A stretch of DNA of 64,000 nt from Actinokineospora fastidiosa (lineage in GTDB: Bacteria > Actinomycetota > Actinomycetes > Mycobacteriales > Pseudonocardiaceae), in the NCBI RefSeq assembly GCF_014648415.1, contig NZ_BMRB01000001.1, positions 1 through 64,000 on the forward strand, read 5' to 3'. The first letter of the stretch is position 1, and every line of letters starts with the position of its first letter. This document shows positions 41,497-51,038 of the stretch, piece after piece. A program made the position numbers and the translations under genes. The notes below the pieces were generated by a model. It had not been told where the DNA came from, made no database searches, and saw nothing but the letters and a program-made list of their open reading frames with translations.

Positions 41497-43035
41497 GTGG
41501 AGCCACAGCAGGAGACCGACCCCGAACGCAGGCTCCAGCTCTACGCCTACCTGCAGCCACGCGAGCATCACCGGACGTATCTGGCGATCATGCGGCTGTT
41601 CACCTCGACCCTGCTGGCCGACCTGTCGGCGGGCGAGGTGTCCGCGGCGCTGGCCTCCGCCGAGCGCGAGGGCCGCATCGATATCGGCGAGTCGCACATC
41701 GACGTGGTGATCCCCCGGCTTCGGCAGCTGGTCGAGTGGGGCAACCTCGTGCTGGGCCGTCGGGAGACGATCGCGTCGAGCATCGCCGAGTTCCAGCAGG
41801 GCAGCATGCGCTACCAGGTCGGCAAGCTGGCCGTGCGCGTGCAGCGCGACGTCGACGCGCTGCTGCGGGTGCCCGAGGGCGCGCGCGAGGTGTCCCGCGA
41901 GCTGCTGCCCGCGATCGAGCGCGGGCTGGCCGAGCTCGGCGAGACGCTGGCGGTGGCCACGGCCCGCGCCCAGGCCGATCCGCGCTCGCTGCCCGCGCGC
42001 CGGGCCAGGGAGCAGCTGGCCGAGCGGGTGACGACGTTGTTCCTGCAGCACGCCGAGCTCGCCGCGACCGTGCGCGACTTCTACGCCTACCTCGGCCAGA
42101 TCCTCACCCGCAACCACCTGGCCCCCGACGAGATCTCCGGGTTCCGCAACCTGCTGGTCGAGTACATCCAGGTCGTCGTCGAGGACGTGCTGCGGCACAC
42201 CCCGGCGATCGCGACCGCGTTGGCGACCCTGAAGCCCGCGCGCGGTGAGCTGTTGCGCCTGCTGAGCCCGGACGAGCCGCTGAGCCCCACGATGGAGCGC
42301 ACGCGCGGCCGCACCGAGGCCGACTGGCAGGAGCTGGCCGACTGGTTCGCCGACCGCCCCGGCCACCCCAGCCAGGTCACCGCGCTGCGCGAGGCCACGA
42401 CGCGGGCGATCGGCGCGCTGCTGGCCACCGTGCGCAGGGCGACGACCGGCGGCGGCCTGCTGCCGAGCCGCCGCGGTGAGCTGGTGCGGCTCGCGGCCTG
42501 GTTCGACGCCGCGGACGCCCGGACCGCGCACGACCTCTACGCCGCCGCTTTCGGCCTGTACTCCGCGCGCAACCTGCTGCCCGCCCCCGAGCACGACGCC
42601 GACGATGAGCACACGCCCTGGGCGGACGGCCCGGCGATCGAGGTGTCGGTGAGCGTGCGCGGGCGCGGCGACCGGGGCGCGCGCGGGCGGCCGTCGCGGA
42701 TCATGGACGACCCGATCACCGAGCAGGGCCTGCTCGCCCAGGCCCGCGCCGCCGACGAGCTGCGCGAGGCCGCCTCGGCCGAGCTCGCCGCGGCGGCGCG
42801 GGACATCGAGGCGGCCGTGCTGTCCAAGCAGGCGCTGAGCGCGTTGTGCGAGCTGCTGACGCTGGCGATGGCGCAGCGGGAGAGCGCGGAGGACGCGGGC
42901 GAGGCCACCGACCAGGTGCGCGGCCTGACGCTCACGCTCACCCCGGCGCCCGGGCGGGTCACCCGCATCCGCAGCCAGGGCGGCGCGCTGACCCTGCGCG
43001 ACACCGCGCTGGCGATCAGCCGGGCGGGGGCGTGA
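41497..43035 (+). CDS. jetA: Wadjet component JetA (TIGR02677/DUF2397)
   Basis: A 512-residue kleisin-like subunit of a Wadjet/MksF-type complex. The start 'LYAYLQPREHHRTYLAIMRLFTS' and the helical body ('MRYQVGKLAVRVQRDVDALLR', 'ILTRNHLAPDEISGFRNLLVEYIQ') are typical of TIGR02677, always found with TIGR02678-TIGR02680. In Wadjet, JetA bridges the SMC-like JetC heads and recruits JetB. The GTG start has TATCGT 8 bases upstream and no ribosome site, so the operon is probably leaderless. The stop overlaps jetB (TGATG). Confidence 0.88.
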   Translation: MEPQQETDPERRLQLYAYLQPREHHRTYLAIMRLFTSTLLADLSAGEVSAALASAEREGRIDIGESHIDVVIPRLRQLVEWGNLVLGRRETIASSIAEFQQGSMRYQVGKLAVRVQRDVDALLRVPEGAREVSRELLPAIERGLAELGETLAVATARAQADPRSLPARRAREQLAERVTTLFLQHAELAATVRDFYAYLGQILTRNHLAPDEISGFRNLLVEYIQVVVEDVLRHTPAIATALATLKPARGELLRLLSPDEPLSPTMERTRGRTEADWQELADWFADRPGHPSQVTALREATTRAIGALLATVRRATTGGGLLPSRRGELVRLAAWFDAADARTAHDLYAAAFGLYSARNLLPAPEHDADDEHTPWADGPAIEVSVSVRGRGDRGARGRPSRIMDDPITEQGLLAQARAADELREAASAELAAAARDIEAAVLSKQALSALCELLTLAMAQRESAEDAGEATDQVRGLTLTLTPAPGRVTRIRSQGGALTLRDTALAISRAGA

Positions 43036-44234
43036 TGCGCACCCGCGGTCCCCGCGTGCTCGACACCGTCCTGGGCGAGCTGTCCGACATCGATGCGGCG
43101 AACGTCGCCCGGTGCGCGCGCGTGCTGCTGCGCCATCCGCTGCTGCGGCCGGGCGGTCCGGACGGCGACATGCTTCCACTGGTCTACCGCTACCGCGTCC
43201 CGCTGCAGGAGATGTTCGCCGCGCTGCTGGGGTACCGGCTGGTCGTGCAGCGCCGGTTCGCGCGCCTGCACAAGCCGGGCCCGGGCGCCGGGGCGCACCG
43301 GGGCGAGCCGGGCATGACGCCCCGGGCGTACGCCTACCTATGCCTGGTGATGGCCGCGCTGACCGGCGTCGGGCGGCAGGTGCTGCTGTCGCGGCTGGTC
43401 GCCGACGTGCGCGCGGCCGGGAGCGAGGCGGGCCTGGCGGTGGCCGACGACCTCGCCGACCGGCGGGCGCTCACCGCGGCCCTGCGGCACCTGATCGCGC
43501 TGGGCGTGATCACCGAGACCGACGGCACGGTGGCGGGCGCGGAGGCGCTGATCACCATCGACACGGACCTGCTCGGCCAGCTGCTCGCCGGTCGGCCCGC
43601 CGAGGCGGCGTCCGGGGAGGAGCTGATCGCCCAGGCGTGCGCCGCCGCGACCCCGGACCACGCCGTGCGCCGCAGGCTGGTCGAGTACCCGGTCACCCTG
43701 CACAGCGCCCTCCCGCCCGAGCACCGCGACTGGCTGCTGCGCAACCAGCGCCGCGAGTCGGTGCTGCTGGAGCGCTGCTTCGGGCTGGTCACCGAGATCC
43801 GCGCCGAGGGCGTGGCGGTCACCGACCCGGAGGAGTACCTGACCGACGTCGTCTTCCCCGGAACCGGAACGGTCGCGCGGATCGCGCTGCTCGCGCTTCC
43901 CGAGCTGCTCGACGGCGGACGCCGCCCGGACGGCCGCGTGCCGGTGACCCGGGTGCGCCTGCGCGTGGTGTGCGACCGGCTGGTGGACGATTTCCCCTCG
44001 GCGTGGTCGCGGCAGGCCACCGAGGACATGGCCGCGCTGGTGTCCGACGTCGGCGACCTGCTGACCCGGCTCGGCCTGGCCGAGCCGGACGGCGACGGCT
44101 GGCTGCTCAGCCCGGCGGGGCACCGCTGGCTGCCCCGGCCGGACGACACCCCGGGCCGCGTGCCCGACCCGGCTCCGGCGGCCCCGGAACCCGGCTGGTC
44201 CCTGTTCGACACCGACGAGGAAGGAACACCGTGA
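43035..44234 (+). CDS. jetB: Wadjet component JetB (TIGR02678/DUF2398)
   Basis: A 399-residue winged-helix (KITE/MksE-like) protein. Hallmarks are 'ARVLLRHPLLRPGGPD', 'VYRYRVPLQEMFAALLGYRLVVQRRFARLHK', 'TPRAYAYLCLVMAALTGVGRQVLLSRLVADV' and 'RRLVEYPVTLHSALPPEHRDWL', all characteristic of TIGR02678. It binds JetA near the ATPase heads. It overlaps both neighbours: ATG 43035 in TGATG with jetA, and its stop in GTGA with jetC. The last 30 residues are Pro/Asp-rich and probably disordered. Confidence 0.88.
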   Translation: MRTRGPRVLDTVLGELSDIDAANVARCARVLLRHPLLRPGGPDGDMLPLVYRYRVPLQEMFAALLGYRLVVQRRFARLHKPGPGAGAHRGEPGMTPRAYAYLCLVMAALTGVGRQVLLSRLVADVRAAGSEAGLAVADDLADRRALTAALRHLIALGVITETDGTVAGAEALITIDTDLLGQLLAGRPAEAASGEELIAQACAAATPDHAVRRRLVEYPVTLHSALPPEHRDWLLRNQRRESVLLERCFGLVTEIRAEGVAVTDPEEYLTDVVFPGTGTVARIALLALPELLDGGRRPDGRVPVTRVRLRVVCDRLVDDFPSAWSRQATEDMAALVSDVGDLLTRLGLAEPDGDGWLLSPAGHRWLPRPDDTPGRVPDPAPAAPEPGWSLFDTDEEGTP

Positions 44235-47200
44235 CCGACTTCGGCCGGTGGCGGCTGCACCGGGGCGGGATCGTCAACATCTGGCAGTACCGGGAGCAGA
44301 CGTTCGACTTCTCCGGCGGGCGCGCGGTGTTCCAGGGCACCAACGGCTCCGGCAAGTCCCGCACGCTGGAACTGCTGCTGCCGCTGTGCCTCGACGGCGA
44401 CCTGCGCTACCTGGGCTCCAAGGGCGCGGGCACGGTGTCGATCCGCCGCCTCATGCTCGACGACTACGACGGCGGCCCCAACCGCATCGGCTACGCCTGG
44501 ATCGAGCTGCGCCGCGAGTCCGGGTCCGGTGAGGAGTTCCTGACCTGCGGCATCGGCGTCAAGGCCTCGGCGACGTCGCAGGCGATCAGCGACTCGTGGC
44601 GCTTCGTCACGCCGTCGCGGGTGGGCACGCACTTCCAGCTCGTCTCCGCCGACCGGGTCCCGCTGGGGCCCGCCGCGCTGCGCGACGTGCTCGGCGCGGA
44701 CCGGATGTACGACGAGGCCGGGTTCCGCGCCCGCGTCGCCGAGGAGGTCTACGGCGTCCCGGCCGCCCGCTACGGCGACCTGCTGCACCTGCAGCGCACG
44801 CTGCGCAACCCCGACATCGGGCTGAAGGTGCAGGACGGGCAGCTGGAGCAGATCCTGTCCGACGCGCTGCCGCCGCTGGAGGCGGGCGTGGTCGAGCAGC
44901 TGGCGACCTCGTTCGAGGACCTGGAGTCGATCCGGGAGAACATCGGCAGGCTCGGCACGGCTGACGCGGCGATGAGCGCGTTCCTCACCGGCTACTCCGG
45001 TTACGCCCTCAACGCTCTGCACGCCGCCGGTGAGCGCGCGAACGCGGCGCGCCGCGCCCTGGACAACGCGCGTGCCGAGATCGACAAGCTGGCGGCGCGG
45101 TCCGGGCAGGACGAGGCGAGGCACGCCGAGGCCGAGGAGCGGGTCCGGGTCCTGGAGGAGCGCGAGGCCGAGCTGGAGTCGGCCATCGAGACCCTCCAGG
45201 CGTTGCCCGCCTACCAGGGCCTGCGCGACCTGCGGGACCGGGAGAAGCTCGTCGAGCGCACCCGCGAGGCGGCCAGCAGCGCGCTGGACAACGCCGCCGT
45301 GCGCCGCAACCACACCGACCGCGCGGTGGAGACCGTGCTGACCGTGCTGCGCAGGCTCGGCGATGACCTGGCCGATGCGAGCGCGCTCGCGGAGTCCACA
45401 TCGGACGGACTGGCCGCCGCGGGCCTCGACCCCCGGCTGTGCCCGACGGTGCCCGCGGCGCCGGAGGCGACCACGACGACGGTCGTCGACCGGGTGCGCG
45501 CCAAGCCGGACCCGGAGGCCGAGCCGCTGGAGGTGCAGCGCAGGCAGCCGCCGTCGGTCGCGCCGGACGCGCTGACCACCGCGCTGGCCGAGGCCGCGGC
45601 CCGCGCCGACGAGGTCGGCGGCGTGGTGGCGCAGCGGGCGGCGTTGGCGATGACCCTGCACGAGCGGGCGCTGATGCTCGACCGCGACCGGCTGGCGCTG
45701 GACGCTGGCCGGGCGGCAGCGCGCGACGCGCAGATCGAGGCGACGGAGTCGGCGGGGCGGCGCAACGAGGCCCGGCAGCGCTTCGGCGTGGCCGCCGAGG
45801 TGTGGTGCGAGCAGGTGCTGGCCTGGACCAAGGCCGGGCCGTTCGCCGACGAGCACGCTCCGCGCCCGCCGATGCCGCCGACCCCCGACGACGTGCTCGC
45901 CGACCCCGACGTGGCCCGCGCGGCCCGCGACGCCATGCGCCAGTGGGCGGCTCCGCACCTCGCGGGGCTGCGGCAGCGCGCGGCGGCGGCACGACAGGGC
46001 GTGGACGCGCTGGAGGCCGCGATCGCCTCGGCCGAGGCGCGCACGATCGAGCTGCGCAAGGGCGTCGACCCGGTGCCGCCGGGCATCGAGCACGACCCGT
46101 CGACGGGCGCGCCGTTCTACCGGCTCGTGGACTTCACCGCGGGGCTGGACGAGGGCGAGCGGGCCGGGCTTGAGGCGGCGCTGCAGGCCAGCGGACTGCT
46201 GACGGCGTGGGTGACCGTCGACGGGACCGCGCGCAGCATGGACGGGATCGTCGCGGCGCCGGGGCGTCCCGCGGTCGAGCCGCTGGCGGCGGCGCTGGCG
46301 CCCGCGGTGGAGCCGGACTCGCCGGTGTCGGCGCAGACCGTGGCGGCTTTGCTGATGTCGGTGTCGTACGGGGGCGACCACGAGGGCCTGACCGTGTGGC
46401 CGGACGGGACGTGGCGCGCGGGCGTGCTGCACGGGACGTCGGCCAAGCCGGACGCCGAGTACGTCGGCGCAGGGGCGCGGGCGGCTGCGCGCGAGCGGGC
46501 GGGCGCGGAGCTGTCCGCCGAACTGGAGCGGCTGCGCTCGGCGTTGGCCGAGGCGGAGGCCGAGCTGCGCGCCCACACCGACGCCGTCGCCGTGTGGGAC
46601 GGCCACCTCGACGCCTTCCCCGACGACCGGGAGCTGATCGGGGCCCGGGTCAGCGCGGACGAGACGCACCGGCAGGCGGCGGAGGCCGCCGCGCGCGCCG
46701 AGCAGCGGCGGGCCGACCACACCGCGGCCGACGGCCGGATCAGGGCGGCCGAGGCCGAACTGGCCCGGGACGCGGGCGCGGCGGGGCTGGCCACCGACAC
46801 CGAGACGCTGCGCGCCGCGCACCGCTCGGCCGCGGGACTGCGCGACCTGGCCGCGAGCCTGCGCGACGCGCTGGGACGGCGGTGCACGGCGACCGTCCGC
46901 GACCTCGCCGACGCGCTGCACGACTACCACGCCGCGGTCGCCGACCGGGAGTCCGCCGAGGCGGTGGCCGACGAGCAGTGCGTCGAGTTCCACCGCGAGG
47001 CCGCCGCGCTGGCCGAGCTGACCTCGGCGGTCGGCGGGGAGGCCGAGCGGGTGCAGGGCCAGCTCGCGGAGCTGGACCGGGAGCGCAAGGCCGTGCGGGA
47101 GCAACTGCCCGCTGCGCGGCGCGCGGCCAACGACGTGTCGAACCAGGTCGTCAAGACGCAGACGCTGCTGGAGACGCGGACCGCCGAGATCGACGGCAAG

Positions 47201-48301
47201 GCCGCGGCGGCCGCGGCGGCGGCGCGCGCGTTCGGCGAGGCGCTGGCGGCGCCGGGGGTGTGGGCGGCGGCGGTCGACGTGGAGCGGCCGGAGTCCGATC
47301 TGGACGCCTTCGCGGTGCTGGCCGAGGCCGTGGCGGCGTCGAAGCGGCTGCCGGGCGAGGACACCGTGCTGACGAAGCTGCAGACGCTACAGGCGGCCCT
47401 GGCGGGTACGCACAACGTCGCGCCTGAGCGGCACGCGGGCATCCTGACGGTCGTGGTGTCGGCCGAGGACGGGCCCGCGCCGGTCGCCGTCGCCGCGCGG
47501 CGGGTGGCGGCCGACCTGGCCGAGCGGCGGGACTTCCTCACCGAGCGCTACCAGGGGATCTTCGCCCTGCACCTGGTGCGGGAGCTGGCCGAGCGGCTGG
47601 CGGCGCAGATCGGCGTCGCCGAGGACCTGACCCGGCGCATGAACGAGGTGCTGGAGACGGCGCGGTCCAGCCAGGGCGTGCACGTGCGCCTGGAGTGGCA
47701 GCCTGCGCCGTGGCTCGACGAGTCCACACTGGAGGGTCTGCGGCTGCTGCGCACGCCGTTCGCCCAGCGCACGCCGGAGCAGGACGCGCGGTTGCAGCAG
47801 GTGTTCACCGAGCGCATCGAGGCCGAGCGGGACTCGGCGTCGGCGGGCTTCGGGGAGATCCTGGCGCGGGCGCTGGACTACCGGTCGTGGTACGCGTTCA
47901 CGGTGCGGGTGCGCGACACGGGGCCGGACGGCAAGCCCCGGTCGCGGCGGTTGCGCCAGCTGTCCTCGGGCGAGACGCGGTTGATCTCGTACGTGACGCT
48001 GTTCGCGGCGGCGGCGGCGTTCTACGGGGCGATCAGCGCGGGCTCGGCGATGTCGCCGCTGCGGCTGGTGCTGCTGGACGAGGCGTTCGAGCGGCTGGAC
48101 GACCCGACGATCGCCCGCATGCTGGGGCTGCTGGTGGATCTGGACATGGACTGGGTGATCACCTGGCCGAGCGGCTGGGGCGTGTCAGACCGCATCCCGC
48201 GCATGCACATCTACGACGTGCTGCGCCCGAAGTCCGGCCACGGCGTCGCGTGCACGCACACGACCTGGGACGGCGCGTCATTGGACCGAGATGACCCCTG
48301 A
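44231..48301 (+). CDS. jetC: Wadjet SMC-like ATPase JetC (TIGR02680)
   Basis: A 1,356-residue SMC/MukB-like ATPase. Walker A is 'VFQGTNGSGKSRTLELLLPL' at about residues 36-55; long coiled-coil arms follow (Ala/Glu/Arg heptads, about 250-550 and 780-1090) around a hinge-like region near 620-740 ('PFYRLVDFTAGLDEG', 'GLTVWPDGTWRAGVLHGT'). The C-terminal head has the ABC signature 'LRQLSSGETRLISYVTLF' and Walker B 'LRLVLLDEAFERLDDPT'. In Wadjet this motor extrudes DNA loops so that JetD can cleave small circular plasmids. All ATPase motifs look intact. GTG 44231 overlaps jetB (GTGA); its end overlaps jetD by 11 bases. Confidence 0.92.
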   Translation: MTDFGRWRLHRGGIVNIWQYREQTFDFSGGRAVFQGTNGSGKSRTLELLLPLCLDGDLRYLGSKGAGTVSIRRLMLDDYDGGPNRIGYAWIELRRESGSGEEFLTCGIGVKASATSQAISDSWRFVTPSRVGTHFQLVSADRVPLGPAALRDVLGADRMYDEAGFRARVAEEVYGVPAARYGDLLHLQRTLRNPDIGLKVQDGQLEQILSDALPPLEAGVVEQLATSFEDLESIRENIGRLGTADAAMSAFLTGYSGYALNALHAAGERANAARRALDNARAEIDKLAARSGQDEARHAEAEERVRVLEEREAELESAIETLQALPAYQGLRDLRDREKLVERTREAASSALDNAAVRRNHTDRAVETVLTVLRRLGDDLADASALAESTSDGLAAAGLDPRLCPTVPAAPEATTTTVVDRVRAKPDPEAEPLEVQRRQPPSVAPDALTTALAEAAARADEVGGVVAQRAALAMTLHERALMLDRDRLALDAGRAAARDAQIEATESAGRRNEARQRFGVAAEVWCEQVLAWTKAGPFADEHAPRPPMPPTPDDVLADPDVARAARDAMRQWAAPHLAGLRQRAAAARQGVDALEAAIASAEARTIELRKGVDPVPPGIEHDPSTGAPFYRLVDFTAGLDEGERAGLEAALQASGLLTAWVTVDGTARSMDGIVAAPGRPAVEPLAAALAPAVEPDSPVSAQTVAALLMSVSYGGDHEGLTVWPDGTWRAGVLHGTSAKPDAEYVGAGARAAARERAGAELSAELERLRSALAEAEAELRAHTDAVAVWDGHLDAFPDDRELIGARVSADETHRQAAEAAARAEQRRADHTAADGRIRAAEAELARDAGAAGLATDTETLRAAHRSAAGLRDLAASLRDALGRRCTATVRDLADALHDYHAAVADRESAEAVADEQCVEFHREAAALAELTSAVGGEAERVQGQLAELDRERKAVREQLPAARRAANDVSNQVVKTQTLLETRTAEIDGKAAAAAAAARAFGEALAAPGVWAAAVDVERPESDLDAFAVLAEAVAASKRLPGEDTVLTKLQTLQAALAGTHNVAPERHAGILTVVVSAEDGPAPVAVAARRVAADLAERRDFLTERYQGIFALHLVRELAERLAAQIGVAEDLTRRMNEVLETARSSQGVHVRLEWQPAPWLDESTLEGLRLLRTPFAQRTPEQDARLQQVFTERIEAERDSASAGFGEILARALDYRSWYAFTVRVRDTGPDGKPRSRRLRQLSSGETRLISYVTLFAAAAAFYGAISAGSAMSPLRLVLLDEAFERLDDPTIARMLGLLVDLDMDWVITWPSGWGVSDRIPRMHIYDVLRPKSGHGVACTHTTWDGASLDRDDP

Positions 48302-49994
48302 CCCGCGCCGCCCCGAGTACGAGGCGCTGTGGCGCCAGGCCCGCAAGGCGGTGCAGCGCGGGCAGGTCAAGCTGGGCTACAAACCATCCACACCCGCCGC
48401 GACGGCCGCCGTCTCGGCGCTGTTCGGGCGTACGCTGGAACTCGGGGTCGGCACGACGATCCGCGTCGCGGATCTAGACGAGCGCGTCCAGGCAGTCTTC
48501 CACTGTGGACTGCCGGACGTGCTGAGCGCCGTGCACGGCGAACCGGTGGAGTTCCGCCCGGACCAGGCATCGGTCGACGCCGCCCGCCGGGAGTGGACGG
48601 ACGACCTGCTGCGGTCCGCCCTGGCCTCAGGGGGCCTGGCCGCCGCCCCTTGGGCGCAGACGTGGATCGACCAGGTCCGCCGCTACGCCAAGATCGCCCC
48701 CGAACGCCTGGAGACCCCCGCCCGCCAGGCGGCGGCCGTGCTGGCCCGCCTGAACCTGAGCCCCACCCGCCCCACCACCTGGCTGTCCCGAGTCGAGGTC
48801 GCCCGCGCCGCGGGCGACCCCCACGCCCTGGACCCCGGCCGCAAGGTCGCCACCCTGGTCCTCCGCGCCGCCGCCCTCGCCCACGACGTCCCCCTCCCCC
48901 GCACCCGCCGCGACGAGACCCACCTCTGGGAACGCTGCGGCATCACCGACGGGGTGGGCCAGCCGGTCCTGGTGCACGGCTTCCCCGGCCTACCCGGCCC
49001 CACCCACCTCCCCCTACGCGCCCTTCCGCACGCCCCCAACGGCGCCGCCCATGGCGACAGTGAGCGTGACGGCAACGTGCATGACGGCACCGCCCGCGAC
49101 GGCGCCACTCACGAGGGCACTGCACACGGCAACACCGCTCACGAGAGCATCGCGGACGCCACAGCCCAGACCGCCTCGCCGCTGCGCAACCTGCCCCACC
49201 CACCAGCCGAGGCGGTCCCGCACGGCGACCCCGGCCACTCGGCCCCACCCGACCGGCCCACACCTTCCACGGAACCTGGTCAAGACCACACGTCCAACCG
49301 GTCCGCCTCCGATCCGGCACCGCTCGCCTCAACTGGCGGCGCCCACCACTCCCTGAGCCCCACAGGCCCCAACCCGGCCCCGCTCGCCTGGGCGAGCGGT
49401 ATCGGCCCCGACGACTCCCCCAACCCGGCGGCCCCGTCCCGCGCTCCGGAAGGTGCGTTGTCGACGGGTGCCATCCATGGCAGCTCCCCCGCCTCGCCGG
49501 TCGCGGTCCATGCGGCCGAGCGGGCGTCGACTGGCGGGTCTCCCGGTTCTGCGGTCCCCGCTGGGTGGGGCTTGGTTGGGCTTCCGCGTGGGGTCGTGCG
49601 GGTGTGCATGCGGGCTCGGTTGGTGGAGGCGGTCGCGGACGCGGGGTTGGAGGTGCCGGTGGTGTGTGTTTCCGGCAGGCTCAACCCGACCGCGCGGGTG
49701 TTGGTGTCGCGGTTGGTGGCAGCGGGGTGTCGGGTGGAGGCGCACACCGACTTCGATCCGGCGGGGCTGGTGGTCATGCGGGAACTGCTCGCACTGGGCG
49801 CTACTCCCTGGCGCATGGGCGCGGACGACTACCGTGAAGCGCTGGACCACGCTCGGGCCAACGACATCGAGCTCCCGGCGCTCGATGGTGATCCGGGTGG
49901 GACGCCGTGGGATCCCGACCTTCCGGCCGCTATGCGGGCGGGGTGGGCGGTTCCCGAGGAAGTCGTCACGGAGTTGTTGCTCAGCGATCTGTGA
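48291..49994 (+). CDS. jetD: Wadjet nuclease JetD (TIGR02679/DUF2399), with large insertion and altered Toprim motif
   Basis: A 567-residue JetD. Residues 1-245 are the arm and connecting domains ('ERLETPARQAAAVLARLNLSPTRPTTWLSRVEVA'). Residues 430-567 are the Toprim-like nuclease ('AHTDFDPAGLVVMRELLALGATPWRMGADDY'). Between them, residues about 246-425 are a low-complexity Ala/His/Gly/Thr/Pro-rich stretch with degenerate repeats ('DGTARDGATHEGTAHGNTAH'), absent from ordinary family members. The Toprim strand that normally reads Val-x-Val-Cys-Glu-Asn-Pro reads 'VRVCMRA' (residues 436-442), losing the acidic residue; the DFD motif (487-489) remains. No frameshift is apparent. The nuclease may be impaired or use other residues. 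It overlaps the convergent kinase-like gene by 14 bases. Confidence 0.85.
   Translation: MTPDPRRPEYEALWRQARKAVQRGQVKLGYKPSTPAATAAVSALFGRTLELGVGTTIRVADLDERVQAVFHCGLPDVLSAVHGEPVEFRPDQASVDAARREWTDDLLRSALASGGLAAAPWAQTWIDQVRRYAKIAPERLETPARQAAAVLARLNLSPTRPTTWLSRVEVARAAGDPHALDPGRKVATLVLRAAALAHDVPLPRTRRDETHLWERCGITDGVGQPVLVHGFPGLPGPTHLPLRALPHAPNGAAHGDSERDGNVHDGTARDGATHEGTAHGNTAHESIADATAQTASPLRNLPHPPAEAVPHGDPGHSAPPDRPTPSTEPGQDHTSNRSASDPAPLASTGGAHHSLSPTGPNPAPLAWASGIGPDDSPNPAAPSRAPEGALSTGAIHGSSPASPVAVHAAERASTGGSPGSAVPAGWGLVGLPRGVVRVCMRARLVEAVADAGLEVPVVCVSGRLNPTARVLVSRLVAAGCRVEAHTDFDPAGLVVMRELLALGATPWRMGADDYREALDHARANDIELPALDGDPGGTPWDPDLPAAMRAGWAVPEEVVTELLLSDL
49026..49566 (+). repeat. low-complexity insertion within jetD
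   Basis: About 540 bases encoding roughly 180 residues of Ala, His, Gly, Thr, Pro and Ser, placed between the 'LPLRALP' and 'GVVRVC' segments that are adjacent in normal family members. The first 120 bases contain degenerate in-frame units of the type GAC/CACGG(C/G)ACnGC. Origin by slippage or unit expansion is likely. Confidence 0.65.
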
Positions 49995-50919
49995 GGTCGG
50001 TGCTGAGCCAGTCGAGCAGGGCTGTCGCTTGGGCGTGTTGGAAGGCGCGGACCGTCGGGAGTCCTGGGGGTGGGGGCTGGCGCGCGGCGTCGGTGAAGAA
50101 GCCCGCCATGGCGGCTAGCACGGCGACCAGGTCGTCGCGGTTCGCACGGTGGGTTGCGGCCCGCTCGGTGAGGAGCGCGCTGACGTCGTGGGCGCCGTAG
50201 AGGCAGACGTTGATCAGCAGCATCGTGCTGTCCAACCAGGACGGTCCTCGGCAGGCCCATGGCCAGTCCACGAAGGTCACTGCGTCGGCGATGAGGATGT
50301 TGTCGGCGCGGATGTCCATGTGGGTGAGGGTGTCGCCGTCTAGGGCGGCCAGCGCGCGGTCGGTGGCTGTGCGGAGGGTGCTCAGGTGGCGGGCGGCCCA
50401 CGGGTGGAGGTCGTCGGGTGGGTTCTCCGCTATGCGGTGCCAACTGGTGAGGTCATGGGTCAGTTGGGTGGCGACGGTGTCCAGGTTCGGCACGGGCGAA
50501 GGCGTCGCCTTGGCGGCGAACTCGTCCAAGGCGGTGAGGACCTCTTGTAGTTCGTCCGGGCGCCAGGGCGTGCTCGGGTGGCGGCCGTCGATGTCCTGGA
50601 ACACCAGGGCCACCCAGTCGCCGTCGTCGTGGTGGCCGAGCAGGGTGGGCACGGGCGCCCAGCCCGGCATCGCCGACGTCACCCGGGCCTCACGGCGGTG
50701 CAGGCTCGGGCTGTGCTCGTTCAACGCCGAACCGACGGCCTTGACGAACGCGCGCACGCCACCGGCGGTCCGCACGCGGTCCGCGGTGCCCGGCGAGAAT
50801 CCGCCCGCCTGCGACACGGCCTCGACGACGGTGTCGCCCAGGATCGTCTCGACGGCATGGCGAACGTGGACTGGAAGCTGTGTCCAGCCGATCCGCACGC
50901 CCGATGCCGTGGCCATCAC
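49981..50919 (-). CDS. aminoglycoside phosphotransferase family (APH) protein
   Basis: A 312-residue kinase-like protein. The catalytic loop reads 'LTHMDIRADNILI' (Asp and Asn retained; the usual HGD is HMD), followed by 'VTFVDWPWACRGPSWLD' as the metal-binding DxD-equivalent. The N-terminal half ('GGFSPGTADRVRTAGG', 'AFVKAVGSALNEHS') contains the nucleotide loop and Lys. The family phosphorylates antibiotics, choline, homoserine or macrolides; the substrate is unknown and resistance should not be assumed. The GTG start at 50919 is followed at once by ATG. It is convergent with jetD, overlapping by 14 bases. Confidence 0.8.
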   Translation of the reverse strand: MMATASGVRIGWTQLPVHVRHAVETILGDTVVEAVSQAGGFSPGTADRVRTAGGVRAFVKAVGSALNEHSPSLHRREARVTSAMPGWAPVPTLLGHHDDGDWVALVFQDIDGRHPSTPWRPDELQEVLTALDEFAAKATPSPVPNLDTVATQLTHDLTSWHRIAENPPDDLHPWAARHLSTLRTATDRALAALDGDTLTHMDIRADNILIADAVTFVDWPWACRGPSWLDSTMLLINVCLYGAHDVSALLTERAATHRANRDDLVAVLAAMAGFFTDAARQPPPPGLPTVRAFQHAQATALLDWLSTDLTDR

Positions 50920-51025
50920 GGCGATGGTCGCATCGTGGACGTGCTCGGGGCATCCGGATATACCGGAACGAAGGGTGCCGACCCACTCGCCAGCCTACTG
51001 ACGCCCCGGCCCCGCCGAAGGCACC

Positions 51026-51034
51026 TGTGGACAA
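51026..51034 (-). other. DnaA-box-like 9-mer (TTGTCCACA)
   Basis: TTGTCCACA, the form of DnaA box preferred in many actinomycetes, in the gap between the APH-like gene start and the fibronectin-III gene terminator. One of four such intergenic sites in the window. Confidence 0.35.
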
Positions 51035-51038
51035 CCGT

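Noticed and set aside
49981-50919. Aminoglycoside resistance gene or fifth Wadjet component
   Set aside because: The APH fold covers many non-resistance kinases, and the gene is convergent with jetD rather than in its operon.
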